From Mucidula mucida (taxonomy: Eukaryota; Basidiomycota; Agaricomycetes; Agaricales; Physalacriaceae), in assembly GCA_015501055.1 (NCBI GenBank), contig JADNYV010000036.1:218608-282607 (forward strand): a stretch of DNA of 64,000 bases. The letters are read 5' to 3'. Positions within the stretch are counted from its first letter, which is position 1; each line of letters opens with the position of its first letter. Below, in pieces: positions 25,000-36,430 of the stretch. The notes beneath the pieces were generated by a model. That model made no database searches and was not told the origin of the DNA. It was given only the letters and a program-made list of their open reading frames with translations. Made by a program: the position numbers and the translations under genes.

Positions 25000-25776
25000 T
25001 CGATGTTTGTTTTTCTTGGGTTCTTTGTCACATATCCTACGCCTCGGTAATATTGATTATAATGACCTTTACGAGTAATTTTTATTTCGACCACGCACCG
25101 TTGACCGTTATTTGTCGAACATTCTATCTTCAAAGTATTTTGTTGCGTAAAGTACATCGATGGCGACTTCTTTGCATAGCGCGAGCATATTTGGGGTATG
25201 CGCCGCAGTAATGAGTAGGTCGGGTGAGATGATGGGAAGAAGACAAGAACTAGAGGACCCGGGACGTGCGGAAAGCTCCGCGAACTAGACCTGAACTGGA
25301 CGCGTCGGAAATCTTCGGAAACATCTGTCGATAGCCAATTCGACTCCGAGGAGCTTTGCGTTGGAATCTTTGATTTTGGATGAACAGAGGAGGTTTCTCC
25401 TTGATTATTATCCTCAGCGTCGTTACAGTGGGCGTAATGAGATATACATCGTTGGCGCGCGTCGGGCGCGCGTGCGCGTGCGCTCTTCTACGCGCTCCAA
25501 TGTTTAGATACTACGTGTTGTGTTGTGTTTCGCGATTTTTGATCTAGTAGAACTTTACCGTGCGTTCCAAAAGTGCCTTCCGCGCTTGTCTGAGGCGCCA
25601 TCAATCACGAATACACGATGTAATGCCACGCATCGGCGCGCTGACGCGGGCTGGTTGACGTACCTGATCACGATCGGCGCTTTGTTGCCCGAGAAAATCA
25701 TGAGGAGAGCATTGTACGACATCCTCAGATTCCTCTTAACCATCATCTGCAGACTGCCAGGCCTTTGACTTAAGTT
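25000..25776. other. intergenic stretch with a CG-rich tract
   Basis: No gene recognised. At 25456-25486 there is an alternating CG/GC-rich run (CGCGCGTCGGGCGCGCGTG and following) of unusual composition compared with its surroundings; it may belong to the promoter of the next gene. Frames at 25520-25768 on both strands overlap each other and are unsupported. Confidence 0.45.
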
Positions 25777-26650
25777 ATGGCTTCACGTGTTTCTCCCTTC
25801 CTGCTACATGTCGGCGCTGCAGGTGTGATGGTCTGGGGGTTTCAAGCGCTGCAGTCGCTGCCTATCACAGCGTTCTTGTCGAGTCAGTATGGAGGACACT
25901 TCCAGTTCTTGACTATTCAAGGGTAGGATATCTACTCGATTGTCAGTTGCGGACTGACGGAACAACTAGTCTGTTTGTTTCGATCTTCGCTATGGTGGTA
26001 GCTGCACTTGCGGACATATTCCCAAGGGTTTATGGTATGCTGTCGGGCGTTCCATTCGACCAAATACTAACGGTTCTATCAAGGTCTTAGAACTCTGAAG
26101 CGCGCTCTCCTCATGCTTGCCATGCCTGTTGGTGTCTCTCTATCTTCCTTCTAGATCTCATCTTTACACTGTCGCAGCTCGAGGCAGTAGTCGCATGCGT
26201 TTATTGGCCGCTCATGATGTTTCTCCCTTACGCAATACTTCGGGCTGAAGCTGCAGGAAATTCTGAGCCCACCTTCTCCAATCAAATGATCAAGCTCGCT
26301 CGGATTCCCCTCTCAGTCGATCTTGCGCTACACGCTGTTCCAGCTGCGTCCCTCCTCTTGGACTTCATCATCTTTGAGAAGAAGTACTCAAAGTCGGCGC
26401 AGAGCTACGCGATGCCTCTCGTTGGCGCGTGTGCCTTGTTCTATAGCTCGTGGGCAGAGTACTGTGGTTCGATCAATGGGAACTGTACGTTCCATCGATT
26501 CTTCAGAGCTAGCTTGCGCTGATCGTGCTTTCCAAAGTCCCTTACCCGTTTTTGACTGACAATCCGTTTGGTATAAGGGTAGTTATTTATGCTGGCGCGT
26601 CCAGCATTGCGTATTGGTCGTTCCATTTAGTCAATCGCTTTCATGTTTGA
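25777..26650 (+). CDS. FAR-17a/AIG1-like multi-pass membrane protein
   Basis: Belongs to the androgen-induced gene 1 (AIG1/ADTRP, FAR-17a) family; animal members are integral membrane threonine hydrolases that cleave fatty-acid esters of hydroxy fatty acids, and fungal members are mostly uncharacterised. Start at 25777: MASRVSPFLLHVGAAGVMVW, then LPITAFLSSQYGGHFQFLTIQG carrying the expected Thr, joined by introns (about 25924-25970, 26034-26083, 26127-26177) to LFVSIFAMVVAALADIFP, LRTLKRALLMLAMPLEAVVA and the conserved His segment DLALHAVPAASLLLDFIIF. The last intron (26486-26535) precedes FPYPFLTDNPFGIRV. About six predicted helices, about 225 residues, stop TGA 26648-26650. Both presumed catalytic residues are present. 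Substrate unknown. Confidence 0.85.
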
Positions 26651-27632
26651 TGATGTATATTTCTGATGAAACAGTATTCGTCTCTTCAATTACTCTTGCA
26701 TATCAGCGGCACTATTCCCCCAGAGGCTGACATATTGGTCAAAGACTCACAATAGTGTACAGGCACCGTCGATAGACTCGGAGATGCCGAGTCCACACCT
26801 CATCTCAGTCTGGCAAAGAAATTGGTATGACTCAGACTAAGTGTAATCGACGATGGGAAAGCTTCAGGTAAAATTCGGCAGCACGTTTTGATCCGCAATG
26901 GGAGACTTTGAACTCTTGTATGAATATGCACCTGTCTATAGTACCAAGAACCAACTTCAAGGTGCAGTAGTAATACAAGGTTCTGTTGATATTAAAAGGC
27001 TTGGATCTTTAGACGATCAAGCTTCTTTGCTAGAATCGTGTACCACAACTTCCTGGCCGCCGGATCCGTGCTCGAATGAACTAGATCAGTCGCAGAAAGT
27101 GAAGGAGGCAATTCGATCGTGGGAGTTTTCCCTTTTCAGGCTTTACGCGCTTCCTTCCTAACCACGATCTCCATTTCGCCGGGCAGCTATTATACTGCAG
27201 CTATGGCGCGACCCCAACGAATACCAACATTTTTCTGGCCATGCGTACCGATAATAAACGCGAGTTTCACTCTAGAAAGCACGACGCTCTTGACGGCAAT
27301 CGCTTTTGACAGTTATCGCTCTAGTATGCTCCCATTTGCTATTTGCATCATAATTCACCGCCCGTGTGCAGCCTATGAAATTCTGTGATTGCGTTATCTC
27401 CCGTTGTCCTGCAAAATACGCGACATCTCCCCCATTGCTAACGCGTCGAGCACGTCATTGCCGTCAAAATGGTGCTGGAATGTGACAATGGCTCGGTCGA
27501 CTAACGTTACTTGCTTCCGCTTCCGCTCTATCGGCAATACGTGATTGATTCATCTGATGAAAATTATCTATAACTTGGGCCCTGGACTCACGTTCGTCTT
27601 GGACCGCCACTGTCACTCGCATACCTCGAGCC
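26651..27632. other. intergenic stretch; its last part belongs to the inverted duplication
   Basis: From about 27245 onward the sequence matches, in inverted orientation, the region upstream of the second DUR3 copy (about 52025-52225), for example CACGACGCTCTTGACGG and CACGTCATTGCC. Upstream of that nothing is recognised; the 87-codon frame at 26898-27161 has no known family. Confidence 0.6.
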
Positions 27633-30600
27633 ATGTCTGCCAACCCGCCCCTTCCTCAAGGCGTAGGATATGCCGTAGTGCTTGGTCTTGGCCTCTTCTT
27701 CGCCTTGATGATGAACGTCATCAGCTGGATCCAGCTCAAGTTTTCCGAGTTCTCGCCAAATTCAGCTTCAGAGTTTAGCGCTGCCAGTCGCTCGTTGAAA
27801 ACGGGATTGGTGGTGGCTGGTATCATTAGCTCCTGTAGATTTCCTCGATATATGCGTCTTGACTATTTCTAACACGGTGGTATAGGGACATGGAGCTTAA
27901 CCTTATTGCAAAGCGCCACACAGTCGTACAATATGGGTGTTTCGGGAGGGTGGTGGTACGTCCTTCTTGAAGCATGGATGCAGATTTCGTTCTAATCATC
28001 CTTAGGTATGCAGTCGGCGGTACCCTCCAAATCGCGGTCTTTTCGGTGATCGCAAGCAAAGTCAAAATGAATGCTAATCGAGCGACCACATTTCCCGAGG
28101 TACTGAATTTCCTTGTCTAAATGATATCTCTGGTTCACAATCATCATAGGTTGCCTATATTCGCTTTGGTACAGCAGGCCATCTGGCCTTTCTCTGGTGT
28201 GGCATCGTCTGTAATTCTATTGTCTCTGCATGCATCCTACTCGGAGGAGGTACCGTCGTAACCGCATTGACGGGCATGGATGCATATGCGGCGCTTTTCC
28301 TAATCCCCGTTGGTGTCTCGATATACGTCGCTACGGGCGGTTTACGCGCGACCTTCATCAGCGATGCCACCCATACCTTCTTCTTGATCGGGATCCTTCT
28401 CTGCTTTAGCTTTACGTGCGTATGCGCACCCCTTTCTCCCTACAAGTTCTCACCTCCGTTGCAGAGTCTTCGCATCATCGGATATCATTGGCAGCCCTCG
28501 CAAACTTGCTGAGCTATTAGCGCTCGCCGCTGAGACTAATCCCGTGGAAGGGAACTACCACGGCTCCTACCTGACCTTCCGTTCTCGGCCTGGTGCGATC
28601 TTTGCTGTCCAGGTATATACTTCACTTTGCGTGGCCACTTACTCCCCAACTCATACAATTCCGCATGTTCCAGTCCATCATTACTGGCTTTGGGCTAGTC
28701 ACTTGCGACCAAGGTGGGTTATGGAGTGGTGGTTGTTTGACACATTGACCGACACCTCCGGCCTCGTATAGGATATTGGTCAAGAGCCATAGCTTCAAAC
28801 CCCTCTACGACCGCGCGGGCGTACTTTCTTGGCGGATTCGCGTGGTTCTCCATCCCGTTCACATGCGGGACGAGCCTTGGGCTGTCGGCGCGTGCGCTTG
28901 GGACATTACCCGATTTTCCTGTCCTGTCGGCGTTCGATGTTAGCGCAGGATTGGCTGCTGTGGAGGCCGTGACATACCTCCTGGGGAAAGCAGGAGCGGT
29001 CCTCATGCTGTTGTTGGTATTCTTGAGTGTCACATCTGTTAGTTTTTCACTCTATTCACGTCGAACCGGCTAACGTGATAGTAGGCGTTGAGCGCTGAGA
29101 TGATTGCTACATCGACGTTATTTTCGTACGACATTTATCGACACTACTTTAGACCCAAGGCTACCAGCACCGAATTGGTCACTGCCTCGCGTGTTTTCAT
29201 CGTTTTCTGGGCAATATTTTCTGGTGCGCTGGCATCTATATTCCACGCGGTAGGAATTGTAGGTCATCTATCGTCGTCTCAGGTCACTAAGCTGATTGTC
29301 ATACCAGTCCCTTGGCTGGCTGTTTTACTTCCTGGGTGTATCCACAGCGTCGGGTGTCTTCCCTATCGCTCTGACATTCCTGTTCGTACTCCTTATTCTG
29401 CTCACTACGCTTCGTTAACGTATTACAATTTCAGTTGGAAAGATCTCAGCACCGCTGGCGCTGTTGCGGGGTCCATCGGTGGCATGGCGATTGCTCTTGT
29501 TGTCTGGCTCGCTACAGCCAAAGGCATTGGTGGAGAAATCACTGTTGACACGCTCAGTGACCAGTGGGTATCGTTCGCTGGGAACGCAGCTGCTATCATT
29601 TCGGGCGGGATTTTATCCATCGGGCTTTCGCTCTGGCGTCCGGCGAACTTTGATTGGGAGAAGACGAGAAGAATGGAAGTCATCGGTGGCGATGGCAATT
29701 TTGGTGAAGACGCTTCATCCGTTGGCGAGACGGATGAGAAGGAGAAGCCCCGCGCAGATGAGCCGGCAGAGGTTGGGGCTGAAAGGAACGTCGATGGACT
29801 GGATTTGCGCGCCCTCCAACACACTTATAAGGTGTATGGGCTCATCTTCATCGTCTTGACGTTGGTCATAACATTCGTGAGCTCTCCACTTCTGTCTGCC
29901 GACTCTGTTCTGATTCCGAATATTACAGATCATCCCTGTTCCGCTTGGAGCCTCGCCGTACATCTTTTCGCATAAATTCTTTGCTGGATTCGTTGGTATC
30001 ATGTTTGTGAGTACTTTCGCCAGTCTGTTTCGTGTCAGTGTTCTCAACCCATCCTCGTCTAGGCGTGGTTATTCCTGGCAACATTCCTCGTTGTCTTCCT
30101 CCCGATAATAGAGTCAAGACACGCATTAGTGCGTATAACAAAACGTCTTCTAGGTAGACAATAGTAGACAAAACGTACGAAGAGCACAATCTGTACCATT
30201 TATCTTTCTTCCCGGCCGTCCTATCCTCAGGTGCGTCCAACCCGGAGATACTGGATCAACGCGCACATGCCGCTTGCGACTATTCGAGTCCCGTGATCGT
30301 GAATCGTTTAAGACTGAGACTGGACAACCCTTCTTTCACCTCACTACGCTTTGACATGGCTTCCATTGTTCCCGCTAATGCTTCAGGCATAGCTCTGCCA
30401 GCAGCGCCAGAAAACCCTCCGACTGATGCGGATGCTAAGACTGCTCAAGAATATAGAGTGCAGGTTGACTCTACCTGTCCTAGTATGTGAGTTCATACAC
30501 GCCACTTTCGATACCAGTCAAGGGAACTGCACTCAGAATCTGGTGTCCCCGGTAGTGCCACAGATGCAGACGTCGCGGCCGCTTCTGATTAAGAGCACAG

Positions 30601-30890
30601 CATTGTATTTCAACGCGCATTAGCCAGTGGCAAGTCATTTGTTCTTCCCGTGGCCTTCATTATCTGCTAATAGTAGGATTATCACTTGGATCTTGCTCCC
30701 GTACAGGCTCCACTCGATCTCATTGAAGGAACCTTGAAAGATATGATTCGAAACGACCTGGGGAAGGTATGCCAGCTTTTTCGTTTCGATCGGGCCGTTC
30801 TCCACTCAGCTCGCAAACGCCACCGCCATACATATGTTATCGACCTCAATCATAGTCCACCTGTTGATCGAGGTGCAGAGGGTGACCAAC
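27245..30890 (+). repeat. inverted duplication, arm 1 (DUR3 promoter, DUR3, small gene)
   Basis: About 3.6 kb that recurs on the opposite strand at about 48430-52225. It includes roughly 390 bases upstream of DUR3, the whole gene with its introns and the following small gene. Coding exons are nearly identical, introns and flanks are more diverged. Outer boundaries were judged by eye and are approximate. Confidence 0.85.
27633..30164 (+). CDS. DUR3: urea active transporter, sodium:solute symporter family, copy 1
   Basis: Plasma-membrane symporter that imports urea (and in yeast polyamines), usually induced when preferred nitrogen is scarce. Start MSANPPLPQGVGYAVVLGLG; about 15 hydrophobic helices. 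Family landmarks: WTWSLTLLQSATQSYNMGVSGGWWYAVGG (split by an intron), FPEVAYIRFG, TGLTGMD-type loop read here as ALTGMDAYAALFL, VATGGLRATFISDATHT, ITGFGLVTCDQGYWSRAIAS, LSAEMIATSTLFSYDIYR, and a C-terminal loop EVIGGDGNFGEDASSV rich in acidic residues. About 11 GT-AG introns; the one at about 29373-29426 joins ALTFL to WKDLSTAG and restores frame. Stop TAG 30162-30164, about 690 residues. No break found. Very close to copy 2 at 49368-51877. Confidence 0.93.
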
Positions 30891-30905
30891 GTTACAGTAA
30901 GTGAA
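30359..30905 (+). pseudogene. small uncharacterised Agaricomycete protein, degraded copy 1
   Basis: Begins MASIVPANASGIALPAAPENP, matching the start of the gene after the second DUR3 (MALVVPDNDAGTALPSAPENP at 49191). After an intron at about 30464-30518 the frame RELHSESGVPGSATDADVAAASD meets a stop at 30590-30592. Later pieces VQAPLDLIEGTLKDMI (about 30705) and, after another intron, LANATAIHMLST (about 30805) resemble the middle of a widespread basidiomycete family of unknown function, but the family's C-terminal half is missing. Judged a truncated remnant; a short functional protein of about 60 residues is an alternative. Confidence 0.5.
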
Positions 30906-31664
30906 CGATGAAGTTGGGCCAGGGTTTTGGGAGCGCAGCTTATGGGCACTGTATAGAGAGAGAAAGCTGGCCATAGCCATATAGGCATGTGCCAGGAATC
31001 TTGCATTGAAATCAAGTGTACCATATCACCGATTGCCCATTTTCGAAGCATAGACTCGCCGGATGATGAACGCCTGCATGAATCTACGGACGAGATGTGC
31101 CGGTCGTCTACCTGTCGACAAACAGATACAGGTGTTCACGAGTTTAATGCCGTGACTCTGGATGTGGCGGATGTTCACGCCTGTGAGGATTGATGTCTAT
31201 GTGCGTTTCTTTTCGACCGAACAGCCTACCATTCATGGTGCCGATTGCCTGATAAGAGTGCCAAACGTCAAAACGTTTACATATATAGACAGTTTGCTGT
31301 CACTTTGAACGTGCGACTAGCTTGCTACTAATAGACCCGCATGTTTATGACTTCTAGACGCATTTCACAGGAAGATTACTGACCACATAACGTTCAGAGG
31401 GGCGAACTTGTGACATACACGATCGAGGAAGTTGAACTATGCGTCATTGTTTTCCAACTTGAACTTGGTCCATTCGTTTACCATTTGACGTGCCAGCTGG
31501 CGGTTACCGCAGCGACACCTTCGGCGATTTCTTTCTAGAGACTGGCTCCTTCAGAGTAGACAGGCGGTGCTCCAGACTTCTCGAGCTTATCTGGCGGATA
31601 TAACACCCGGGCGTCTGTTGGCGTTCTTGACTTCGGACGACATATTCTCTCGTCTCTTAGCAGG
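30906..31664. other. intergenic stretch, no gene recognised
   Basis: Lies between the end of the duplicated arm and the kinase. Only short frames; nothing recognised. The kinase has no clear TATA box. Confidence 0.5.
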
Positions 31665-33790
31665 ATGGCATCATTCTCCTCTGACGACTCCTTCCACTGC
31701 CACCTATCCAAACCAAATCGCCATTTATCCCTCGCCCTAAGAGACCATGGCACATCGTCCTCGTCCTTCTCAGCCGGACCGCTAACGCCTCACGACGACT
31801 CGCTATTGGAGGACGACGACTTTTTCGCGCTGCCGTCGCTCAAGAAATCCGACGGAACTGTCCCGCCACACCTATTCTCACATTACAGAACCCTTTCCAC
31901 CGTACCAGACAACCCAAATCTCTCTTCGCTGGCCGAAACATCTTTGCCATCCTGTATATCATCTTTCGAAATCATAGGCACGCTAGGCCGCGGGACGTAC
32001 GGAAAGGTCTTACTCGGCAGCCATGCAAGGGCGCCAGGACTTCACGCCATCAAGGTACTGCAAAAGACGGGAATGCATCGCTACGGAATCGAAGAAGTCG
32101 AGCGAGAACTGCGAACCCTCAGGTCCTTTAGCGACGCTTCGGCCAGTGACCCTCGCACAGCGTTTCTGCAAAACATGCTCGGCACGTTTTCCGATGACCG
32201 TTTTGTCTTTATCGTCCTCGTACGTGAACTGGTGCCCCAAATATTCGTCGTTAACCTCATTCGCAGGAATACCACCCTACCCCACTTTCCGACTCCGATC
32301 TCTCTTCCCGTCTTCGACTAGGCGCTCCCGTGGGTCTCCCAGCATCGAAATCACTCCCTCACACGTTCCCCTCTCCACCAACTTCACAACATGCGCATTC
32401 CGCATTACACTCGCTTCGCCTTCTATCCGCAGAACTGGTAATCGCAATACTCTTTCTTCATGAAATGGGTATCATCCACCAGGATCTGAAGCCGGCGAAC
32501 GTTATGGTTTCTGCAACCGGCCATATCGTTATAGGCGACTTTGGAGCATCGTCTTGGATGACCGAGGGTAAGGTGGTATTCCGACCCATGGACGTTGTCA
32601 CGTTCACGCCAATTTACGCTGCACCGGAGCTTGCCCATAGGAACGCCGAAGGCATCGTGCACATTGATTCTGGCGTAGATTGGTGGAGTTTAGGTGTGAT
32701 GTTGTATGAGCTCGCTCTGGGGAGTGTGCCATTCCAGCAAGGCGAGCGCAGGACCGTGGGTGACTGTAGTTGCGCGTTTGGCGAAATGGAGAAGATGGTG
32801 CTTAAGGACCAGGACACAGAGTGGTGGGATCCGCGGTTCGAGGATTTTATCAGATCTGTCGGTCCTTTCCACCTCCTGCCCACTAAACTTCATGCTGACG
32901 AGTCTATTTCTTAGCTTCTTGTCCATGACCCTCGCGGCCGTATTAGGGACGACAATGTGAAGGAGCAACCGATATTTGAGCCCGTGGCTGAGCTATGGGA
33001 CGAGATCGCAGCCCTTGCTCACCCGCCACTGCCAGCACCTAGTCTTCGCTATCTCGACTCGGACGTCGGTCTCTCTTTGTACACCGAAGATTCTTCAGAC
33101 ATCGAACGTTTACTCTTTGACGTACCAATGCACGAAGAAGACCGAAGCCTTGTGCATCCCCTTCCTTCATCAGCCTCCATATACCAGTTTTGTACCACCG
33201 TTTCTGATGCCGACGACGAGTTCTCCGATTCACCGTCTTCGCTGGACGTTAGCAAGGTGGTGTTCAAGCCCTTGTCAGACGCCGCTCTAGGCTCGTCGCC
33301 ATCATCGTCTGACGGCGATTCTGAGGCGGGGCACATCGTAATCTCGGCGCCGGTGGTGTATAAACGCCAGCGTACGCCGTCACCTATACCCGAGACGCAT
33401 GGCCAAATGAAGCTTCCGTTTCCTTCTGTAAGGGACATGGAAGGATATGCGGACGTTACCCCTCCGTACGTGTACAAGCGGGCACAGAATGTGACTAGAA
33501 CTCCGTCGCCGTCGTCGAGACAGTGCCGCCATGATATCTTCAGTCCGCGGCCTGATTCGGGGAGATCGGAGAGAGTCCTTCGACGGATGCAGGGGAACCG
33601 ACAGTTGCGGAAGGAGTGCATATCGGAGTGGACTCTGGAGGAGAGTCTGACGATATCGGTGCTTTCAGCCATGCAACAGAGGGTAGCACCCAAGCCACGT
33701 TCAGACATGTCGGAGTCAGGTTCGAGAAAAAGTATTGTCGGACGGGTGTGTAAGAGGCTGCGAAAGTTTTCTATGCGTTCCGCGGCCTAG
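31665..33790 (+). CDS. serine/threonine protein kinase with long Ser-rich tail
   Basis: N-terminal 100 residues are Ser-rich and acidic. The kinase domain then follows: glycine loop IGTLGRGTYGKVLLG, ATP-binding Lys in HAIKVLQKTGM, hinge FVFIVLEYHPTPL (joined across an intron at about 32219-32265), catalytic loop IIHQDLKPANVM with Gln in place of the usual Arg of HRD, metal-binding GDFGASSWM, APE region TPIYAAPELAH, and DWWSLGVMLYELALGSVPF. A second intron (32859-32914) joins FIRS to LLVHDPRGRIR. The C-terminal 280 residues are low complexity with two YKRxx-TPSP repeats (about 33357 and 33472), possible proline-directed phosphorylation sites. Total about 670 residues. The domain most resembles the AGC group, but the loop between hinge and helix E is long. 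The HxD Asp, Lys and DFG are all present, so it is probably active. Confidence 0.88.
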
Positions 33791-33967
33791 ACGTTGTTCA
33801 TTTCTTTATGAGTTTCGATTTGTACACATTACCTGTATGTAACTTAGGACTTGACGTGTTGGTTGGGACTTGACAAGGACGCAGTCGATTTGTATATCTG
33901 TATGTCTAGATTATGTGTATTACCTGTGTGCATTACTTTGTACAGTCTATATCGGATTTGAGCATTG

Positions 33968-35196
33968 TTAGACCGACAAGTCCGGTGTGATTGGGGTGGC
34001 CGTCCCCGAAGGTGGCGCAGATATAGGGCTGGGAGAAGCGACCTCTCCGAGAGGATCTTTCAGATACGCTGCCAAGAACTTGCGCCAGTTTGTCTTGGAA
34101 GGGACGAAGTGACCTGAATTATGTTGGAAATTATCTATGGGCAACTCGAAACAAATGCGCTTACCACCATCATGTTCTTCAACTCGTTTGTGAGTAGAGA
34201 CGTCGAGAAGACTCTGTGATCGCTCGGGAGTAACGATGATATCTGTCTTTCCAATGACATGAAGGGTGGGGGTATCGTAAGAGGTCTTGAATACGACCTC
34301 TGATAGTGGATCGACAATCTTGAAGCCAGCGACGGATACACAGAATTGGCTGTCAACTGCGTAAGTCCAGAAACATATCAAAGAGACGATAAAATAACGT
34401 ACAAAGGAGGGTGAGGAGGCTTTCCGTCAACAAGGAATGGCGGATACACTTCGGGACGTTCCAACTAGATACAATCAGTTATGGCCCATTTAAAAGATTG
34501 CGTGGAACGCACAAGTGCTGCTAGGAAAGCAGCCATACAGGCTCCTTGACTGTGAGTTACGCGTACGATTAGTCGGCGCGTAGAACGTTTGTATCGTCCA
34601 ACATACCTGAATCCAAATACACCCTACATTGACCATGTCAATACGCGAATCAGACACATAAAAGAGATACGCACATCGAACTTTCGCTCCTTCAAAGTCT
34701 CCCTAAGCAGAACCAAGGAGTCTTCCAGACCAATGGCCTTCGTCTTGTCGTGGTTAGCTTTGTACCATCCTCTCGGCTTCAATGCCGGATCATCAGTAGC
34801 ACCCGCTTCCGAAGCTCCCAGTTCCGCTAAGCGGCCCTCCGTCGACGTCTCATTCGAAGATGATGCACCAAAGAGATCAACCGGTTGCAGGACTATTGGT
34901 CCGTCTAGGAAAACTAAGATGCCAACGTTAAGAATAGAGCGGTACTCTGGCAACTCATACTAGCGGCTCACCAAAGTCTACGGATTTCCCGCATTGCTTT
35001 CTGAGCGCGCCAATCTACTTTATTGGCTGAGATCCTGAACAGGTCTGGAAGGAAGAAGCTAGGACGGACGCGTTTGCTGAATATGGCAGCGTTTTGAGAG
35101 TACCTGTAACCAAGATGGGCTGATTGAGATTAGGTCCTAGGAGATGGACATCGGGACGTACCCATGCAATACGAGGATAGATCTAGGAGCGGCCAT
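33968..35196 (-). CDS. serine hydrolase of the FSH1 family
   Basis: Small cytosolic alpha/beta hydrolase related to yeast FSH1-3 and human OVCA2; natural substrates poorly known, probably esters. Starts at 35196: MAAPRSILVLHG, intron, YSQNAAIFSKR, intron ending ...AAAG/TAG, IGALRKQCGKSVDFVFLDGP, then QPVDLFGA. The nucleophile elbow GVFGFSQGACMAAFLAAL is carried on two short exons at about 34520-34615. The acid is in HVIGKTDIIVTPERS and the His in EEHDGGHFVPSKTNWRKFL. After this a Pro/Ser tail ends at TAA 33968-33970. About seven GT-AG introns, about 270-280 residues. A Ser/Gly/Glu-rich loop after DLFG (about 34790-34860) is longer than in yeast. Convergent with the kinase gene, 177 bases apart. 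Confidence 0.85.
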
Positions 35197-36430
35197 ATCA
35201 GAGGAATTTGGAGAGTGGTGGTGGTGGTGGAAGAGCAAGAAGTTGACGGGACATGAGTGCAAAATGACGGAAACAGAGGCTCGGAACCGGCAGCCGGAGT
35301 AAACATGATCAAGTTGCCGACCTCGTTCGGCCGAGCATCAAGTTCGTCCACAGCACCAACCAAGGCGCCAACCTCCACGTTATGTAAAGTTGAACGTTGA
35401 ACGTTCAATTCTCTGCACAGAGTGTGGATGCCCTAGCCCCCGAAGGAACTCAAAAGAAGACAGATGGATATTTTATCCATGATTAGACCAAGCGTCGACA
35501 TCCACTTTCGGTCGAAGAATAGGTCTGAAAGTCTGATATGGCTGTTATGCCTTCAACAGTGCTAATTAAAGGGAACCTTGTCGCTGCGCAATCCTGTACT
35601 ACTTCTCAACTCACGGCATGGTATATCTATCAATAGGTCAGTTGACTAACAAGTTGACATTCATATGTACTGCGCTTAATGTAGCAGCAGCGTGAATAAT
35701 CCGCCACATAGAGTTGGGTAAGAATTCGCACCGCATTGGTGTGCCACGATCCTAAAGACGGTACCGGCGTGGCCGCACGATGATGTTCCGCGTTAAGTCC
35801 ACTGACGATCTCCATAACGAAAGGTCGTCATCGGTGGCCTTAAGCCCCACAGTGACCCGCAAGCCAAGTACATAACTGAAGCTGTGCTCGGGAGAATCCT
35901 CGGTATCTACTGAGGATCTAATTACTACATCAACCTACGTGGTCCTTTGCTGTGGGGTAGACTCCGCGAATCTAGGCTGTACACAGAGTCATAGGTGTAC
36001 ACTTATGCAACGCGTATGAGATGGCTTAAGCCGGATACAAGACGGTCCGCGCAACACAGTTACCATCCATGATGTGTGCAGCAACGCTGAAGGTATATTG
36101 ATACCTTTCGAGTTTTTTGCGCCACACTTGAGCTCATCTAATGGTAGAATCGAATTAGTCTGTGGTATAAGTAGCATCATAGTGATATACAGTAAGTAAA
36201 ACGGGGTAGTCTAACGATAATGCAATGCAAGAACGATTACAGAGAGTACAGTGATCATACATGGTGTGGGGGGTGTGAGTGTATGCAGAGAATGTACATG
36301 TGCAATGCGAGTCCTTCCAAAACGAGTGAAGAAAAAGAAAAGTGCTACCAAATACAGATAAAAGCCTTCCCAGTCAACGTGTAAACGACAATGGGAACCA
36401 TGGGTATCGGGGGCTCCGCTTGATCATCAT
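35197..36430. other. intergenic stretch, no gene recognised
   Basis: Holds the FSH1 promoter at its left end with a GTG repeat of about five units at 35215-35230. Frames at 35630-35815 and 35989-36180 match nothing I know. Confidence 0.5.

Noticed and set aside
29423..29824. 133-codon minus-strand frame in DUR3, repeated at 49704-50108 on the plus strand
   Set aside because: Present in both copies only because the DUR3 exon is duplicated; antisense to conserved coding sequence and without a domain.
30359..30592. Intact 60-residue secreted or peptide gene after DUR3 copy 1
   Set aside because: The start matches a longer gene in the other arm and family-like pieces continue downstream of the stop, so a truncated remnant is the simpler reading.
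33049..33708. 219-codon minus-strand frame inside the kinase tail
   Set aside because: Shadow of the low-complexity Ser-rich C-terminus of the kinase; composition mirrors it.
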